Shown here: in pieces, positions 1 to 10,350 of the stretch | Layout: each line of letters starts with the position of its first letter | Numbering within the stretch: the stretch's first letter is position 1 | Assembly: GCF_900105755.1 (NCBI RefSeq) | Contig: NZ_FNTQ01000001.1 | Span: 8,246,001-8,310,000 of the forward strand | Length of the DNA: 64,000 bases | Reading direction: 5' to 3' | From: Streptomyces sp. Ag109_O5-10 | GTDB taxonomy: Bacteria; Actinomycetota; Actinomycetes; Streptomycetales; Streptomycetaceae | Position numbers and translations under genes: made by a program | Notes under the pieces: generated by a model | Told to the model about the DNA's origin: nothing | The model's database searches: none | What the model saw: the letters and a program-made list of their open reading frames with translations, nothing else

Positions 1-329
1 TCATCGTCGACAAGAACGGCATGACGGTCTACCGCTTCATCAAGGACAAGGCGTGGCCCAAGGTGGTCTCGAACTGCACCGGTGACTGCCTCGTGAAGTG
101 GCCGGCCGTCGCCGAGGTCGCCTCCAGCGACACCAAGGGCATCGTGAAGAAGGGCCTGATGGGCTTCACCCGTCCCGACGACGGCGCCAAGCAGCAGACG
201 GTCAACTGCTGGCCCATCTACACCTTCTCCGGGGACACGAAGGCCGGTGACACCAACGGCCAGGGCGTCGGCGGCACTTGGTACGCCGTCTCGCCCGAGG
301 GAAAGCTGGTCGGCGCGCCGGCCAGCTAG
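1..329 (+). CDS. Secreted/lipoprotein-type protein with Yx(F/W/Y)xxD motif (3' part, 5' end outside window)
   Basis: The reading frame is open from the first bases of the window and ends with TAG at 327-329, so only the C-terminal part (about 108 residues) is present. The visible part contains YRFIKD, matching the Yx(F/W/Y)xxD motif of the COG4315 family of secreted repeat lipoproteins, plus the paired Cys and Trp context (NCTGDCLVKWP) and a second half ending in GGTWYAVSPEGKLV that are typical of that family. Family members sit outside the membrane and have no firmly assigned biochemical role. An internal ATG at 21 could be mistaken for a start, but the conserved motif begins only a few codons later and coding continues upstream. 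A strong hairpin follows. Confidence 0.8.
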   Translation, partial: IVDKNGMTVYRFIKDKAWPKVVSNCTGDCLVKWPAVAEVASSDTKGIVKKGLMGFTRPDDGAKQQTVNCWPIYTFSGDTKAGDTNGQGVGGTWYAVSPEGKLVGAPAS

Positions 330-352
330 GGATCGGTTTCCCAGGTCCGACC

Positions 353-387
353 GCCCGCCCCCTTCGCACCGCACGGAGGGGGCGGGC
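353..387 (+). terminator. Intrinsic terminator after the lipoprotein gene
   Basis: Perfect 11-bp inverted repeat (GCCCGCCCCCT at 353-363 against AGGGGGCGGGC at 377-387) with a 13-nt loop, 24 bp after the stop codon. The tail is only weakly T-rich, as is usual in this genus. The remaining bases to 637 hold no gene I can support. Confidence 0.7.
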
Positions 388-637
388 TTCTGCGCGTCCC
401 GGTGTCGCGCCCCGAAGGCGCGCGGGGCCGGGTCGACGTGCGGCTCCGCCGCGTGGGCGCGAGCGACCACGAATCACCCGCACCCGACGAACAAACCGAA
501 CGCCCCCCAAACCGCACCCCTCGATTCCCAGGCAGTGACCAGGAACGGATGGTCAATTTCCGTTTCGGCTACCCCCGTTCGCAGGCGATCAGTAGCCTCA
601 GCTCGAACACCGGATCGCCTCAGCCTTGGAGAGATAC

Positions 638-1450
638 ATGGAGCGTCCCGCCTGGGCCCCACGCAGCATCGACATCTCGGTGCCGAGCGTTTCGCGTATC
701 TACGACTTCTACCTGGGCGGTTCGCACAACTTCGAGGTCGACCGGGAAGCGGCCCGGAAGGCGATGACCCACCTGCCGGGGCTGCCGAAGATCATGCAGG
801 CCAACCGCGCCTTCATGCGCCGCGCCGTCCGGTACGCGGTGGGCAGCGGCATCGACCAGTTCCTGGACATCGGCTCCGGCATCCCCACCTTCGGCAACGT
901 CCACGAGGTGGCACAGCAGGCGCACCCCGGCGCGCGCGTGGTGTACGTCGACCACGACCCGGTGGCCGTCGCACACAGCAACGCCGTTCTCTCCGGCAAC
1001 GAGGAAGCCGACGTGGTCGCCGCCGATCTCCGCAAGCCCCAGGAGATCCTGTCCAGCCCTCAGGTGGAGCGCCTGATCGACCTGAATCGGCCAGTGGCGC
1101 TGCTTCTCGTTGCCATACTGCACTTCGTGGAAGACGCGGACGACCCGTACGGGGCAGTGGCACAGCTGCGCGACGCACTCGCGCCCGGCAGCCTGCTTGT
1201 TCTGACGCATGCCTCGTACGAGGGAATCCCGTTGCCTGCCGAGCGGGCCGAGGGCGCGGTGGACGTATACAAGGACATTCGCAACCCGCTGATCATGCGC
1301 TCGCGCGACGAGATCGCGCGGTTCTTCGAGGGGTACGACATGGTGGAACCCGGACTGGTGCCGATGCCGCACTGGCGGCCGGAGTCGGCGCCGGAGGACG
1401 AGGATCCGTTCGCCTTCTCCGGATTCGCCGGCGTGGGGACCGCGGCGTGA
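638..1450 (+). CDS. SAM-dependent methyltransferase, DUF574/Methyltransf_19 family
   Basis: 270-residue protein. The N-terminal segment with SVSRIYDFYLGGSHNFEVD and the SAM-binding signature FLDIGSGIPT are hallmarks of the actinobacterial DUF574 (Methyltransf_19) family, which is abundant in Streptomyces; substrates are largely unknown. I chose the ATG at 638 because GGAGAG lies 5 nt upstream (628-633); a TTG at 626 in the same frame would place the start inside the region before that ribosome-binding site. The stop codon overlaps the GTG start of the next gene (GTGA), so the two are probably co-translated, linking this methyltransferase to cyclic-di-GMP signalling by position only. Confidence 0.85.
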   Translation: MERPAWAPRSIDISVPSVSRIYDFYLGGSHNFEVDREAARKAMTHLPGLPKIMQANRAFMRRAVRYAVGSGIDQFLDIGSGIPTFGNVHEVAQQAHPGARVVYVDHDPVAVAHSNAVLSGNEEADVVAADLRKPQEILSSPQVERLIDLNRPVALLLVAILHFVEDADDPYGAVAQLRDALAPGSLLVLTHASYEGIPLPAERAEGAVDVYKDIRNPLIMRSRDEIARFFEGYDMVEPGLVPMPHWRPESAPEDEDPFAFSGFAGVGTAA

Positions 1451-3591
1451 CCGCGGAGCCGGGTGGCCCGGAGGACAGACTGCGCAGGTTCGCGACGATC
1501 TGGAGCCGGGCGGTGTTCCCGGTCACCTCGACGTCCCTGACCCGCCCGGAGTTCGAGGAGCAGCTCCTCCCGCTGGCCCGTCGGCTGAGCGAGATCCTGC
1601 TGGCGCACGGCTTCGACACCGACGAGGCCCGGCAGGTGGGCGCCGCGCTCATCGACGCGCACTGCACCGACCCCGAGGCGCTGACCCGCTCCCTCGACTG
1701 CGTCGACGCCTACCTGGTCCTCTACTGCGGCGAGGACGGCCCCCAGGACGAGATGCGGATGCGGTCCTCGCGGATCCAGCACGCGATGGCCGCCGGTTTC
1801 GCCCGGGCGCTGCGCGAGCGCACGCTGGCCGAGCAGGAGGCCATCGCCCAGGCCGCGTTGCGCGCCCAGGGCGTGGTCGCGCAGGCGCTGCACGCCAGCG
1901 AGGCCCGCTTCCGCGCCGTCTTCGAGGGCGCGGCGATAGGAATCGGCATCGCCGACCTCGAAGGCAACGTCCTCCAGGTGAACGGCGCGCTGCTGCGCAT
2001 GTTCGGCGGATCCGAGCAGACGGTGCGCGGCCGCAAGGTCATGGAGTGGGCGCATCCCGAGGACGCCCCGCAGACCTGGCGGCTCTACGAGGAACTGGTG
2101 CGTGGCGACCGCGAGCACTACCACGTCGAGAAGGCCTTCAACCGCTCCGACGGCACGGTCCTGTGGACCAACCTGACCGTCTCCCTGCTCCGGGACGCGG
2201 ACGGCGAACCGCAGTACCAGCTGGCCCTCATGGAGGACACCACCGAGCGCCGCCTGCTCAACCTCCGGCTGCGCTACGAGGCCACCCACGACGCGCTCAC
2301 CGGCCTGCCGAACCGCACGCTGTTCTTCGAGCGCCTGGAGAAGGCCCTGGCGGCCGGCGAGGGCCAGCGCTTCGGCCTGTGCTACCTCGACCTGGACGGC
2401 TTCAAGACCATCAACGACAGCCTCGGCCACTCGGCCGGCGACCGGCTGCTCGTGGAGGTCGCCGACCGGCTGCAGTCCTGCGCGACCGCGCCCGGCGAGA
2501 TGGTCGCCCGGCTCGGCGGCGACGAGTTCGTGGCCCTGACCACGGGACCGGCCACCCAGCGCGAGGTCGACGACCTGGCCGACCGCATCATGAACGCCCT
2601 GGTCACCCCGATCAGCATCGACGGCCGCGAACTCATGGTCCGCGGCTCCATCGGCATCGTCGAGGGCCCGGCGGGCGAGCGCACCCCGGCCGAGGTGCTG
2701 CGCAGCGCCGACATCACCATGTACCGGGCCAAGTCGGCGGGCGGCAACCGCTTCGAGCTGGCAGATCCCGAGGCGGACGCCCGGGCGATCACCCGGCACG
2801 GTCTGACCACGGCGCTGCCGGCCGCCCTGGACCGCAATGAGTTCTTCATCGAGTACCAGCCGCTGGTCCACCTCGGCGACGGCAGCGTCCGCGGCGCCGA
2901 GGCGCTGGTCCGCTGGCTGCACCCGCAGCACGGCGTGCTCGGCCCCGACCGGTTCATCCCGCTCGCCGAACACACCGGCCTCATCGTCCCGTTGGGCCGC
3001 TGGGTCCTGGAGGAGTCGATCCGCCAGGCCCGCGAGTGGCGAGAACGCTACGGCGAGCACGACAGCGCCGGCCCGTTGCGGATCAACGTCAACCTCTCCC
3101 CGTGCCAGCTCTCCCACCCCGGCCTGGTCCAGGACACGGTGGACATCCTGGAGCGGACCGGGGTGGCCCCCGACGCCCTCTGCCTCGAGGTCACCGAGTC
3201 CGCGCTGATCGGCGCCGACGACGACCTCCTCAAGCCCCTGCGGCGCCTCGCCGAGATGGGCGTGGACATCGCCCTGGACGACTTCGGCACCGGCTACTCG
3301 AACCTCGCGAACCTGCGCCGTCTGCCGGTGAGCATCCTCAAGCTGGACCGCTCCTTCACCCAGAGCATGCAGCAGTTCCCCGCCGACCCGGTCGACCTCA
3401 AGATCGTGGAGGGCATCGTCACCCTGGCCCACAGCCTCGACCTCGCGGTCACGGTGGAGGGCGTGGAGACCGGAGCCCAGGCGGAACAGCTGCGGATACT
3501 GGGCTGCGACACCGCCCAGGGCTGGTACTACGCCCGCCCGGGCCCACCGGAACGCCTGCACGAGCTGGCCCTGGTGGACGCCACGGGCTGA
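1447..3591 (+). CDS. rmdA: PAS-GGDEF-EAL cyclic-di-GMP signalling protein (RmdA-like)
   Basis: 714-residue cytoplasmic protein. An N-terminal helical region of about 150 residues is followed by a PAS domain (about 152-275), a GGDEF domain with intact GGDEF signature (about residue 357) and an EAL domain with intact EALVRW (about 485) and DDFGTGYS (about 614). Both catalytic signatures being intact is compatible with synthesis and hydrolysis of cyclic-di-GMP. The architecture, length and neighbours match RmdA of Streptomyces, which controls development. The GTG at 1447 overlaps the stop of the upstream methyltransferase by 4 nt; frame-open sequence further upstream lies inside that gene and is not coding. 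The symbol rests on domain order and synteny recalled from S. coelicolor, not on an alignment. Confidence 0.85.
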   Translation: MTAEPGGPEDRLRRFATIWSRAVFPVTSTSLTRPEFEEQLLPLARRLSEILLAHGFDTDEARQVGAALIDAHCTDPEALTRSLDCVDAYLVLYCGEDGPQDEMRMRSSRIQHAMAAGFARALRERTLAEQEAIAQAALRAQGVVAQALHASEARFRAVFEGAAIGIGIADLEGNVLQVNGALLRMFGGSEQTVRGRKVMEWAHPEDAPQTWRLYEELVRGDREHYHVEKAFNRSDGTVLWTNLTVSLLRDADGEPQYQLALMEDTTERRLLNLRLRYEATHDALTGLPNRTLFFERLEKALAAGEGQRFGLCYLDLDGFKTINDSLGHSAGDRLLVEVADRLQSCATAPGEMVARLGGDEFVALTTGPATQREVDDLADRIMNALVTPISIDGRELMVRGSIGIVEGPAGERTPAEVLRSADITMYRAKSAGGNRFELADPEADARAITRHGLTTALPAALDRNEFFIEYQPLVHLGDGSVRGAEALVRWLHPQHGVLGPDRFIPLAEHTGLIVPLGRWVLEESIRQAREWRERYGEHDSAGPLRINVNLSPCQLSHPGLVQDTVDILERTGVAPDALCLEVTESALIGADDDLLKPLRRLAEMGVDIALDDFGTGYSNLANLRRLPVSILKLDRSFTQSMQQFPADPVDLKIVEGIVTLAHSLDLAVTVEGVETGAQAEQLRILGCDTAQGWYYARPGPPERLHELALVDATG

Positions 3592-3610
3592 CCGTGACGC
3601 CCGTCGTCGA

Positions 3611-3652
3611 GGGCCCTCAGCGGAGGTGGAAGACCTCCTCGGCTGAGGGCCC
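3611..3652. terminator. Bidirectional terminator between convergent rmdA-like and lysR genes
   Basis: Perfect 11-bp inverted repeat (GGGCCCTCAGC at 3611-3621 and GCTGAGGGCCC at 3642-3652), with an inner GAGG/CCTC pairing extending the stem. It begins 20 bp after the stop of the + strand gene and precedes the end of the convergent gene at 3815, so it can serve both. Confidence 0.7.
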
Positions 3653-3814
3653 ACCGTTCGTCGGGGGCCGCGGCGTCCAGCGGCTGCCGGCACGGACCGG
3701 TGAGCGTCCACCACGCGCGGGTCACCGGGTCGGCGGCGATCCGCGCGGTGCCGGCGCGGGGAACGGCGCGACCAGCCCCCCACACCCGCACCCGACCGCG
3801 GCGCTGCCGCCCCG

Positions 3815-4699
3815 TCACCTCTCCAACAGCATCCTCTGCAACTCCCTGGCGGCCCGGGGCGGCGCCACATCACTCCGGTGCGCCAACGCGATCGTCCGGT
3901 GCAACCCTGGCCGGGCCAGCGGAGTGACCCGCAACCCCCGCCCCGACCGCGCCGCCACCATCCGCGGCACCACGGCCACCCCCAACCCCGCCCGCACGAA
4001 CCCCAGCACCGCGTCCATCTCGCCCCCCTCAACCGCGAAGCCCGGCTCGAACCCGGCGGAGCGACACGCCGCCACGGTCAGCTCCCGCAGGTCGTACCCG
4101 TGCCGGAACATCACCAGCCGCTCCCCCTCCAGATCGGAGATCTTCACCCCGCCCCGGCCCCGCCCCGGCACCGTCGCCTCGGGCGAGGACACCACCACCA
4201 GGTCCTCCCGCAGCAGCTCCACGGTCGTCAGCGCGGGCGACGCCGGCGGCAGCGGCAGTACGATCAGCGCCAGGTCCAGCGCCCCGCGCGCCAGCTCCCG
4301 CACCAGGTCGTGGGAGCCGCCCTCCTCGATCAGCAGCTGGATCCCCGGATACCGGTCGTGGAACGACCGCAGCACGTCCGGCAGCAACCCGGTGCACAGA
4401 CTCGGCGTCGCGCCCAGCCGCACCCGGCCGCTCCGCAGCTGCACCAGCTCCTGCACCTCGTGCCGCGCGGTGTCCGCGTCGGCGAGGATCCGCCGGGCCA
4501 GCGGCAGCAGCGCCTCGCCCGCGTCGGTGAGGGTGATGTTGCCCCGGGCCCGCAGGAACAGATCCGCCCCCAGCTCCCGCTCCAGCGCCTTGATCTGCTG
4601 GGACAGCGACGGCTGGGCGACATGGACCAGCTCGGCGGCCCGGGTGAAGTGCCGGGTCTCGGCCACGGCGACGAAGTACTGAAGCTGCTGGAACTGCAT
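3815..4699 (-). CDS. LysR-family transcriptional regulator
   Basis: 294-residue regulator. The N-terminus MQFQQLQYFVAVAETRHFTRAAELVHVAQPS is the standard LysR winged-HTH start, followed by the linker helix and a periplasmic-binding-like effector domain. I start at the ATG at 4699, where LysR proteins conventionally begin; an ATG 14 codons upstream would add a non-conserved tail. It is divergent from sdhCAB with an 83-bp gap holding a dyad (4709-4723), so autoregulation and control of the succinate dehydrogenase operon by a small metabolite is the natural inference. The effector cannot be told from sequence. Confidence 0.9.
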   Translation of the reverse strand: MQFQQLQYFVAVAETRHFTRAAELVHVAQPSLSQQIKALERELGADLFLRARGNITLTDAGEALLPLARRILADADTARHEVQELVQLRSGRVRLGATPSLCTGLLPDVLRSFHDRYPGIQLLIEEGGSHDLVRELARGALDLALIVLPLPPASPALTTVELLREDLVVVSSPEATVPGRGRGGVKISDLEGERLVMFRHGYDLRELTVAACRSAGFEPGFAVEGGEMDAVLGFVRAGLGVAVVPRMVAARSGRGLRVTPLARPGLHRTIALAHRSDVAPPRAARELQRMLLER

Positions 4700-4708
4700 G
4701 GGGACACG

Positions 4709-4723
4709 ATAGCTTCCGACTAT
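4709..4723. promoter_or_regulatory. LysR-type operator (ATAG-N7-CTAT, contains T-N11-A)
   Basis: ATAG-N7-CTAT dyad lying 9 bp upstream of the LysR start and about 60 bp upstream of sdhC. The T at 4710 and the A at 4722 fit the T-N11-A core typical of LysR-family sites. A second small dyad, TGGA-A-TCCA, follows immediately at 4723-4732. Position between divergent genes supports an operator; binding is inferred. Confidence 0.5.
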
Positions 4724-4782
4724 GGAATCCAGCCGGACCATGTCTTGGACCGATCGGGTGGCCGGGCCTTAGCGTCGTCCCC

Positions 4783-5490
4783 ATGGCTCTGGCAACGCGG
4801 ACGGACCGACGGCCGTCCATGGCGCGCACGATGTGGGACAGCTCCGTCGGCAAGAAGACCGTGATGGCCGTCAGCGGCCTGATCATGCTGCTCTACCTGG
4901 TCGCCCACGTGATCGGGAACCTGAAGATCTTCTTCGGGGCGGGCGAGTTCAACCACTACGCCCACTGGCTGCGCACCGTCGGCGAACCGTTCATGCACTA
5001 CGAGTGGACGCTCTGGCTGATCCGGATCGTCCTGGTCGTCGCCGTGGTCGCCCACGCCACGTCCGCGTACCAGCTCAGCCGCCGCGACATCAAGGCACGC
5101 CCGAGCAAGTACGTGCACAAGAAGCAGCGGGCCTCCTACGCCACCCGCACCATGCGCTGGGGCGGGATCATCCTCGGCCTGTTCATCGTCTGGCACATCC
5201 TCGACCTGACCACCGGCACCGTGCACTCCGGCGGTTTCCAGGAGGGCCACCCGTACCAGAACGTCGTGGACACCTTCTCCACCTGGTACGGCGACGTCAT
5301 CTACATCGTCGCGATGCTCGCGCTCGGCCTGCACGTGCGGCACGGCTTCTGGAGCGCCGCGCAGACCCTCGGCGTGGGCAGCCGCACCCGCGACCGCGCC
5401 CTCAAGATCACGGCAGACGTCCTCGCGCTGCTGCTCACGGCCGGATTCATCGCCGTACCCGTGGGTGTCATGACCGGAGTGGTGAGCTGA
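4783..5490 (+). CDS. sdhC: Succinate dehydrogenase cytochrome b558-type membrane subunit
   Basis: 235-residue integral membrane protein with five hydrophobic segments (starting near residues 24, 75, 122, 170 and 210), the fold of the single-subunit diheme cytochrome b558 family of succinate:quinone oxidoreductases (TIGR02046 type). Conserved histidines lie at membrane faces, for example in LVAHVIGNLKIF, HATSAYQL, FIVWHILDL and GLHVRHGFWSAAQT. It anchors SdhA and SdhB to the membrane and passes electrons to menaquinone. It is the first gene of a compact sdhCAB operon; the stop codon is 2 nt before sdhA. The divergent LysR gene is the likely regulator. Confidence 0.93.
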   Translation: MALATRTDRRPSMARTMWDSSVGKKTVMAVSGLIMLLYLVAHVIGNLKIFFGAGEFNHYAHWLRTVGEPFMHYEWTLWLIRIVLVVAVVAHATSAYQLSRRDIKARPSKYVHKKQRASYATRTMRWGGIILGLFIVWHILDLTTGTVHSGGFQEGHPYQNVVDTFSTWYGDVIYIVAMLALGLHVRHGFWSAAQTLGVGSRTRDRALKITADVLALLLTAGFIAVPVGVMTGVVS

Positions 5491-5492
5491 AC

Positions 5493-7438
<1,946 letters not shown>

Positions 7439-7442
<4 letters not shown>

Positions 7443-8188
7443 AGCTCACCCTGCGCGTCTGGCGGCAGCAGAACGCCGACGCCGACGGCGCGATGTCCAC
7501 GTACGAGGTGGACGGCATCTCCTCCGACATGTCCTTCCTGGAGATGCTCGACACCCTCAACGAGGAACTCATCCTGCGCGGTGAGGACCCCGTCGCCTTC
7601 GACCACGACTGCCGTGAGGGGATCTGCGGCGCGTGCTCCCTGGTGATCAACGGGGACGCGCACGGTCCCGAGCGCACCACCACCTGCCAGCTGCACATGC
7701 GGTCCTTCAAGGACGGCGACACGATCGACATCGAGCCGTGGCGGGCGTCCGCGTTCCCGGTGATCAAGGACCTGGTGGTGGACCGGTCGGCGTTCGACCG
7801 GATCATCCAGGCCGGCGGGTACATCACCGCGCCGACCGGGGCGGCGCCGGAGGCGCACGCCACGGCGGTGCCCAAGGCCGACGCCGACTTCGCCTTCGAG
7901 CACGCCGAGTGCATCGGGTGCGGGGCATGTGTGGCGGCGTGCCCGAACGGGGCGGCGATGCTGTTCACGTCCGCCAAGGTGAATCACCTGAACGTCCTGC
8001 CGCAGGGGGCGCCCGAGCGGGAGACGCGGGTGCTGGACATGGTGGCGCAGATGGATGCGGAGGGGTTCGGGGGCTGCACGCTGACGGGGGAGTGCGCGAC
8101 CGCCTGCCCGAAGGGCATTCCACTGGTGTCCATTACGAGCATGAACAAGGAGTGGTTGCGGGCTACCCGGAAGGCGGGGAAGCGGTAG
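7439..8188 (+). CDS. sdhB: Succinate dehydrogenase iron-sulfur subunit
   Basis: 249-residue protein with three cluster-binding regions: [2Fe-2S] cysteines C58, C63, C66 and C83 (CREGICGAC ... TCQ), then C158, C161, C164, C168 (CIGCGACVAACP) and C213, C219, C223 (CTLTGECATACP). It carries electrons from the flavoprotein to the cytochrome b subunit. The ATG overlaps the sdhA stop by 4 nt, giving translational coupling. Some annotation systems would call it fumarate reductase; the operon structure and the aerobic genus favour succinate dehydrogenase. A copy of a dispersed extragenic repeat starts 18 bp after the stop. Confidence 0.95.
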
Positions 8189-8206
8189 CGCCGTTGCGGA
8201 GTGCTG

Positions 8207-8284
8207 CGCCGTCGTGGCTGGTCGCGCAGTTCCTCCCCCCGGCCTGCGCCCGGGGGGACCCACCAGCGCCCCTGACGGGGCGCC
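8207..8284 (+). repeat. Dispersed GC-rich extragenic repeat, copy 1 (forward)
   Basis: Contains the core GCCGTCGTGGCTGGTCGCGC followed by AGTTCC, a variable G/C hairpin and a closing GCGCCCCTGACGGGGCGCC hairpin. The same core recurs at 16562-16631, 22201-22273 and 60672-60722. It lies just after the sdhB stop codon. The terminal hairpin may help terminate transcription. Confidence 0.8.
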
Positions 8285-8335
8285 GGCCTTCACGGGCTGA
8301 CATGTGAAAGTCGTTCGCCGAGAGGTGCGGACGGG

Positions 8336-8365
8336 CGGGGCCGGGGTTGGTGCTCACCGGCCCCG
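8336..8365. terminator. Hairpin, possible terminator
   Basis: CGGGGCCGG (8336-8344) pairs with CCGGCCCCG (8357-8365) across a 12-nt loop, in the 372-bp gap between sdhB and the next gene. The rest of that gap apart from the repeat copy shows no gene. Confidence 0.5.
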
Positions 8366-8560
8366 TCTCGCATGTCAGGGTGGCCGCCGGGTCACGGTGG
8401 CGTTACCCCGGAGCGTCCCCCGGTGACCGTACGCCCTGCGACCCCCGGCATTCAGCAGTCCCACATCCACGGGTCCCGCGCATGTCACGCCCAGTCCAGC
8501 CCGCCACGGAAGAAAGCAGGTGCAGATTTCCTCAGCTTCCGCTCGGCGCAGGAGACGTCC

Positions 8561-9334
8561 ATGACCGCCATGCCCGCCTCACCCCCCGCTCTCGCCGCCC
8601 CGCCCGGGGACTCCGGCTACCTGGTGCAGCTCGCCCGTGACGAGGACGACGTCCGGGCCGCACAGCGGCTGCGCCACCAGGTGTTCGCCGGAGAGATGGG
8701 CGCCCGGCTCGACGGGCCGGAGCCGGGACTGGACGTGGACGCCTTCGACGCGTACTGCGACCACCTCCTGATCCGCGAGGCCCTCACCGGCGAGGTCGTC
8801 GGCACCTACCGGCTGCTGCCGCCGGAGCGTGCCGCGGTCGCCGGCCGCCTCTACTCCGAGGGCGAGTTCGACCTGAGCCCGCTCGCCCCCCTCCGCTCCG
8901 GCCTCGTCGAGGTCGGCCGGTCCTGCGTGCACCCCGCCCACCGCGACGGTGCCGTCATCGGCCTGATCTGGGCCGGCATAGCCCGGTACATGGTCGAGCG
9001 CGGCCACGAGTGGCTGGCCGGCTGCTGCTCCGTCCCGCTCGCCGACGGCGGCGCCCTCGCCGCCGCCACCTGGGACCGCGTGCAGGCCAAGCACCTCGCG
9101 CCCGAGGAGTTCCGGGTACGGCCGCTGAACCCCTGGGTCCCCGGCGTGCCCGCCCCCGAGGTCCGTACCGAGCTGCCCGCCCTGCTGCGCGGTTACCTCC
9201 GCCTCGGCGCCTGGGTGTGCGGCGAGCCCGCGCACGACCCGGACTTCGCGGTCGCGGACCTGTACGTGCTGCTGTCGATGCGCCGTGTCGACGCGCGCTA
9301 TCTGCGGCACTTCCTCTCGCTCGTCCCGGCCTGA
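8561..9334 (+). CDS. olsB: OlsB-like ornithine-acyl-ACP N-acyltransferase (GNAT/Acetyltransf_5 family)
   Basis: 257-residue protein of the acyl-ACP dependent N-acyltransferase family (PF13444 type). Visible signatures are LRHQVFAGEMGA, the FDAYCDHLLIRE segment, GTYRLLPP and EVGRSCVHPAHRDG, all characteristic of OlsB-like enzymes that put a 3-hydroxyacyl chain on ornithine. The next gene is a PlsC-type acyltransferase overlapping by 1 nt, which is the usual olsB-olsA arrangement for ornithine lipid synthesis. I chose the ATG at 8561, preceded by GGAG (8551-8554); an upstream in-frame extension to 8372 is low-complexity and lacks a ribosome-binding site. The symbol is by family and context, not experiment. 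Confidence 0.8.
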   Translation: MTAMPASPPALAAPPGDSGYLVQLARDEDDVRAAQRLRHQVFAGEMGARLDGPEPGLDVDAFDAYCDHLLIREALTGEVVGTYRLLPPERAAVAGRLYSEGEFDLSPLAPLRSGLVEVGRSCVHPAHRDGAVIGLIWAGIARYMVERGHEWLAGCCSVPLADGGALAAATWDRVQAKHLAPEEFRVRPLNPWVPGVPAPEVRTELPALLRGYLRLGAWVCGEPAHDPDFAVADLYVLLSMRRVDARYLRHFLSLVPA

Positions 9335-10197
9335 TGAGCGTCTGGCTGCCCAGCGCGCCCTGCACCCCGGGCGCCTGCGTGGAGCGCGCGGGGTCCCCGA
9401 CGGCCCTGCCCCGGGCCGTGCTGCGGTTCGCCGCGGTGGTGGCCCTGATGCTCGTCGCCATCGCGCTGCTGCCGCTCGGTGGGCAGATCCCCACCGAGTG
9501 GGTGCGGCGGTTCTCCCGCACGCTCGTCCGGGCCGCGGGGGTCAAGCTCCGGATCACCGGCAGCGCCCCGAGCACCGGCGGGGTGCTGCTCGTCGCCAAC
9601 CACATCTCCTGGCTGGACATCCCGCTGCTGGCCGCCGTCCGGCCGGCGCGGATGCTCGCCAAGAAGGAGATCCGCGAGTGGCCGGTGGCCGGCGCACTGG
9701 TGGCCGGGGCCGGGGCGCTGTTCATCGACCGGGACCGGCTGCGTGCCCTGCCGGACACGGTCTGCCGGATCGCGGAGGCGCTGCGGGAGGGGGCCGCGGT
9801 CGTCGCCTTCCCGGAGGGCAGCACCTGGTGCGGCCGGGCCCAGGGGCGGTTCCGGCGGGCCGTGTTCCAGGCCGCGCTGGACGCCGGCGCGCCCGTGCAG
9901 CCGGTGCGGCTGCACTACCGGCTGCAAGCCGGAGCGGCCAGCACCGTGCCCGCCTACGTCGGCGCCGACACGCTGGTGGCCTCCCTCTGGCGAGTGGTCT
10001 CGACCCGCGGCCTGGTGGCCGAGGTGGACATACGGCCACTGATAGCGGCCTCCAGTCACCCGGACCGTCGTACCCTCGCCCGTGCCGCCCAGCCGGTGAA
10101 CCACGAGCCGGCCTGGACGCACGCGGCCCTGGTGAGCCCCGAGCGGGGCGCTCGGTGGTCGGTCTCCGAGTGGAGCTTGAGCCGGCCGACGCCGTAG
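9334..10197 (+). CDS. olsA: OlsA-like 1-acyl-sn-glycerol-3-phosphate/lyso-ornithine lipid acyltransferase
   Basis: 287-residue membrane-associated PlsC-family acyltransferase. One hydrophobic helix (about 28-50) precedes the catalytic NHISWLD motif (HX4D) and the FPEGSTW motif that binds the phosphate or head group. The ATG shares one base with the stop of the OlsB-like gene (TGATG), so the pair should be made in fixed ratio; together they would convert ornithine to ornithine lipid, a phosphate-free membrane lipid. A general phospholipid acyltransferase role cannot be excluded from sequence. The last 40 residues are unlike the family core and rich in charged residues. Confidence 0.8.
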   Translation: MSVWLPSAPCTPGACVERAGSPTALPRAVLRFAAVVALMLVAIALLPLGGQIPTEWVRRFSRTLVRAAGVKLRITGSAPSTGGVLLVANHISWLDIPLLAAVRPARMLAKKEIREWPVAGALVAGAGALFIDRDRLRALPDTVCRIAEALREGAAVVAFPEGSTWCGRAQGRFRRAVFQAALDAGAPVQPVRLHYRLQAGAASTVPAYVGADTLVASLWRVVSTRGLVAEVDIRPLIAASSHPDRRTLARAAQPVNHEPAWTHAALVSPERGARWSVSEWSLSRPTP

Positions 10198-10303
10198 TCG
10201 CCGCCGTTGGGCGTGCGGACGACGGTGCGGATGTGCTGCTGGGTGGGCGTCCCGTCCGGGCCGCCCGGGCCACCGCCGCCGCCCGGCCCGCCGAACGGGG
10301 GGA

Positions 10304-10331
10304 ATCGCGGGGCAGGGACACACCCCGCGAT
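10304..10331. terminator. Terminator between convergent olsA-like and MT0933-like genes
   Basis: ATCGCGGGG (10304-10312) and CCCCGCGAT (10323-10331) form a perfect 9-bp stem with a 10-nt loop. The 153-bp gap holds no gene with a start codon. Confidence 0.6.
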
Positions 10332-10350
10332 CCTGGCCCGGAGCAGCTCG

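Noticed and set aside
247..1446. Frame-open extension upstream of the rmdA-like start
   Set aside because: Lies antisense-free but out of frame within the methyltransferase gene; the GTG at 1447 and PAS-GGDEF-EAL length fit the family.
1060..4032. Very long minus-strand open frame opposite rmdA-like gene
   Set aside because: His/Gln/Gly-rich translation typical of antisense shadows in GC-rich genes; no motifs.
8366..8440. Possible PHO box upstream of the olsB-like gene (GGTCAC and GTTACC)
   Set aside because: The two half-units are 12 bp apart, not the 11-bp direct-repeat period of PhoP boxes, and match is poor.
10075..10330. Minus-strand frame opposite the end of the olsA-like gene with strong third-position G/C bias (PPFGGPGGGGG, RTVVRTPNGGDYGVGRL)
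   Set aside because: No start codon in frame, interrupted by a terminator-like hairpin, and it overlaps a real gene; at most a remnant.
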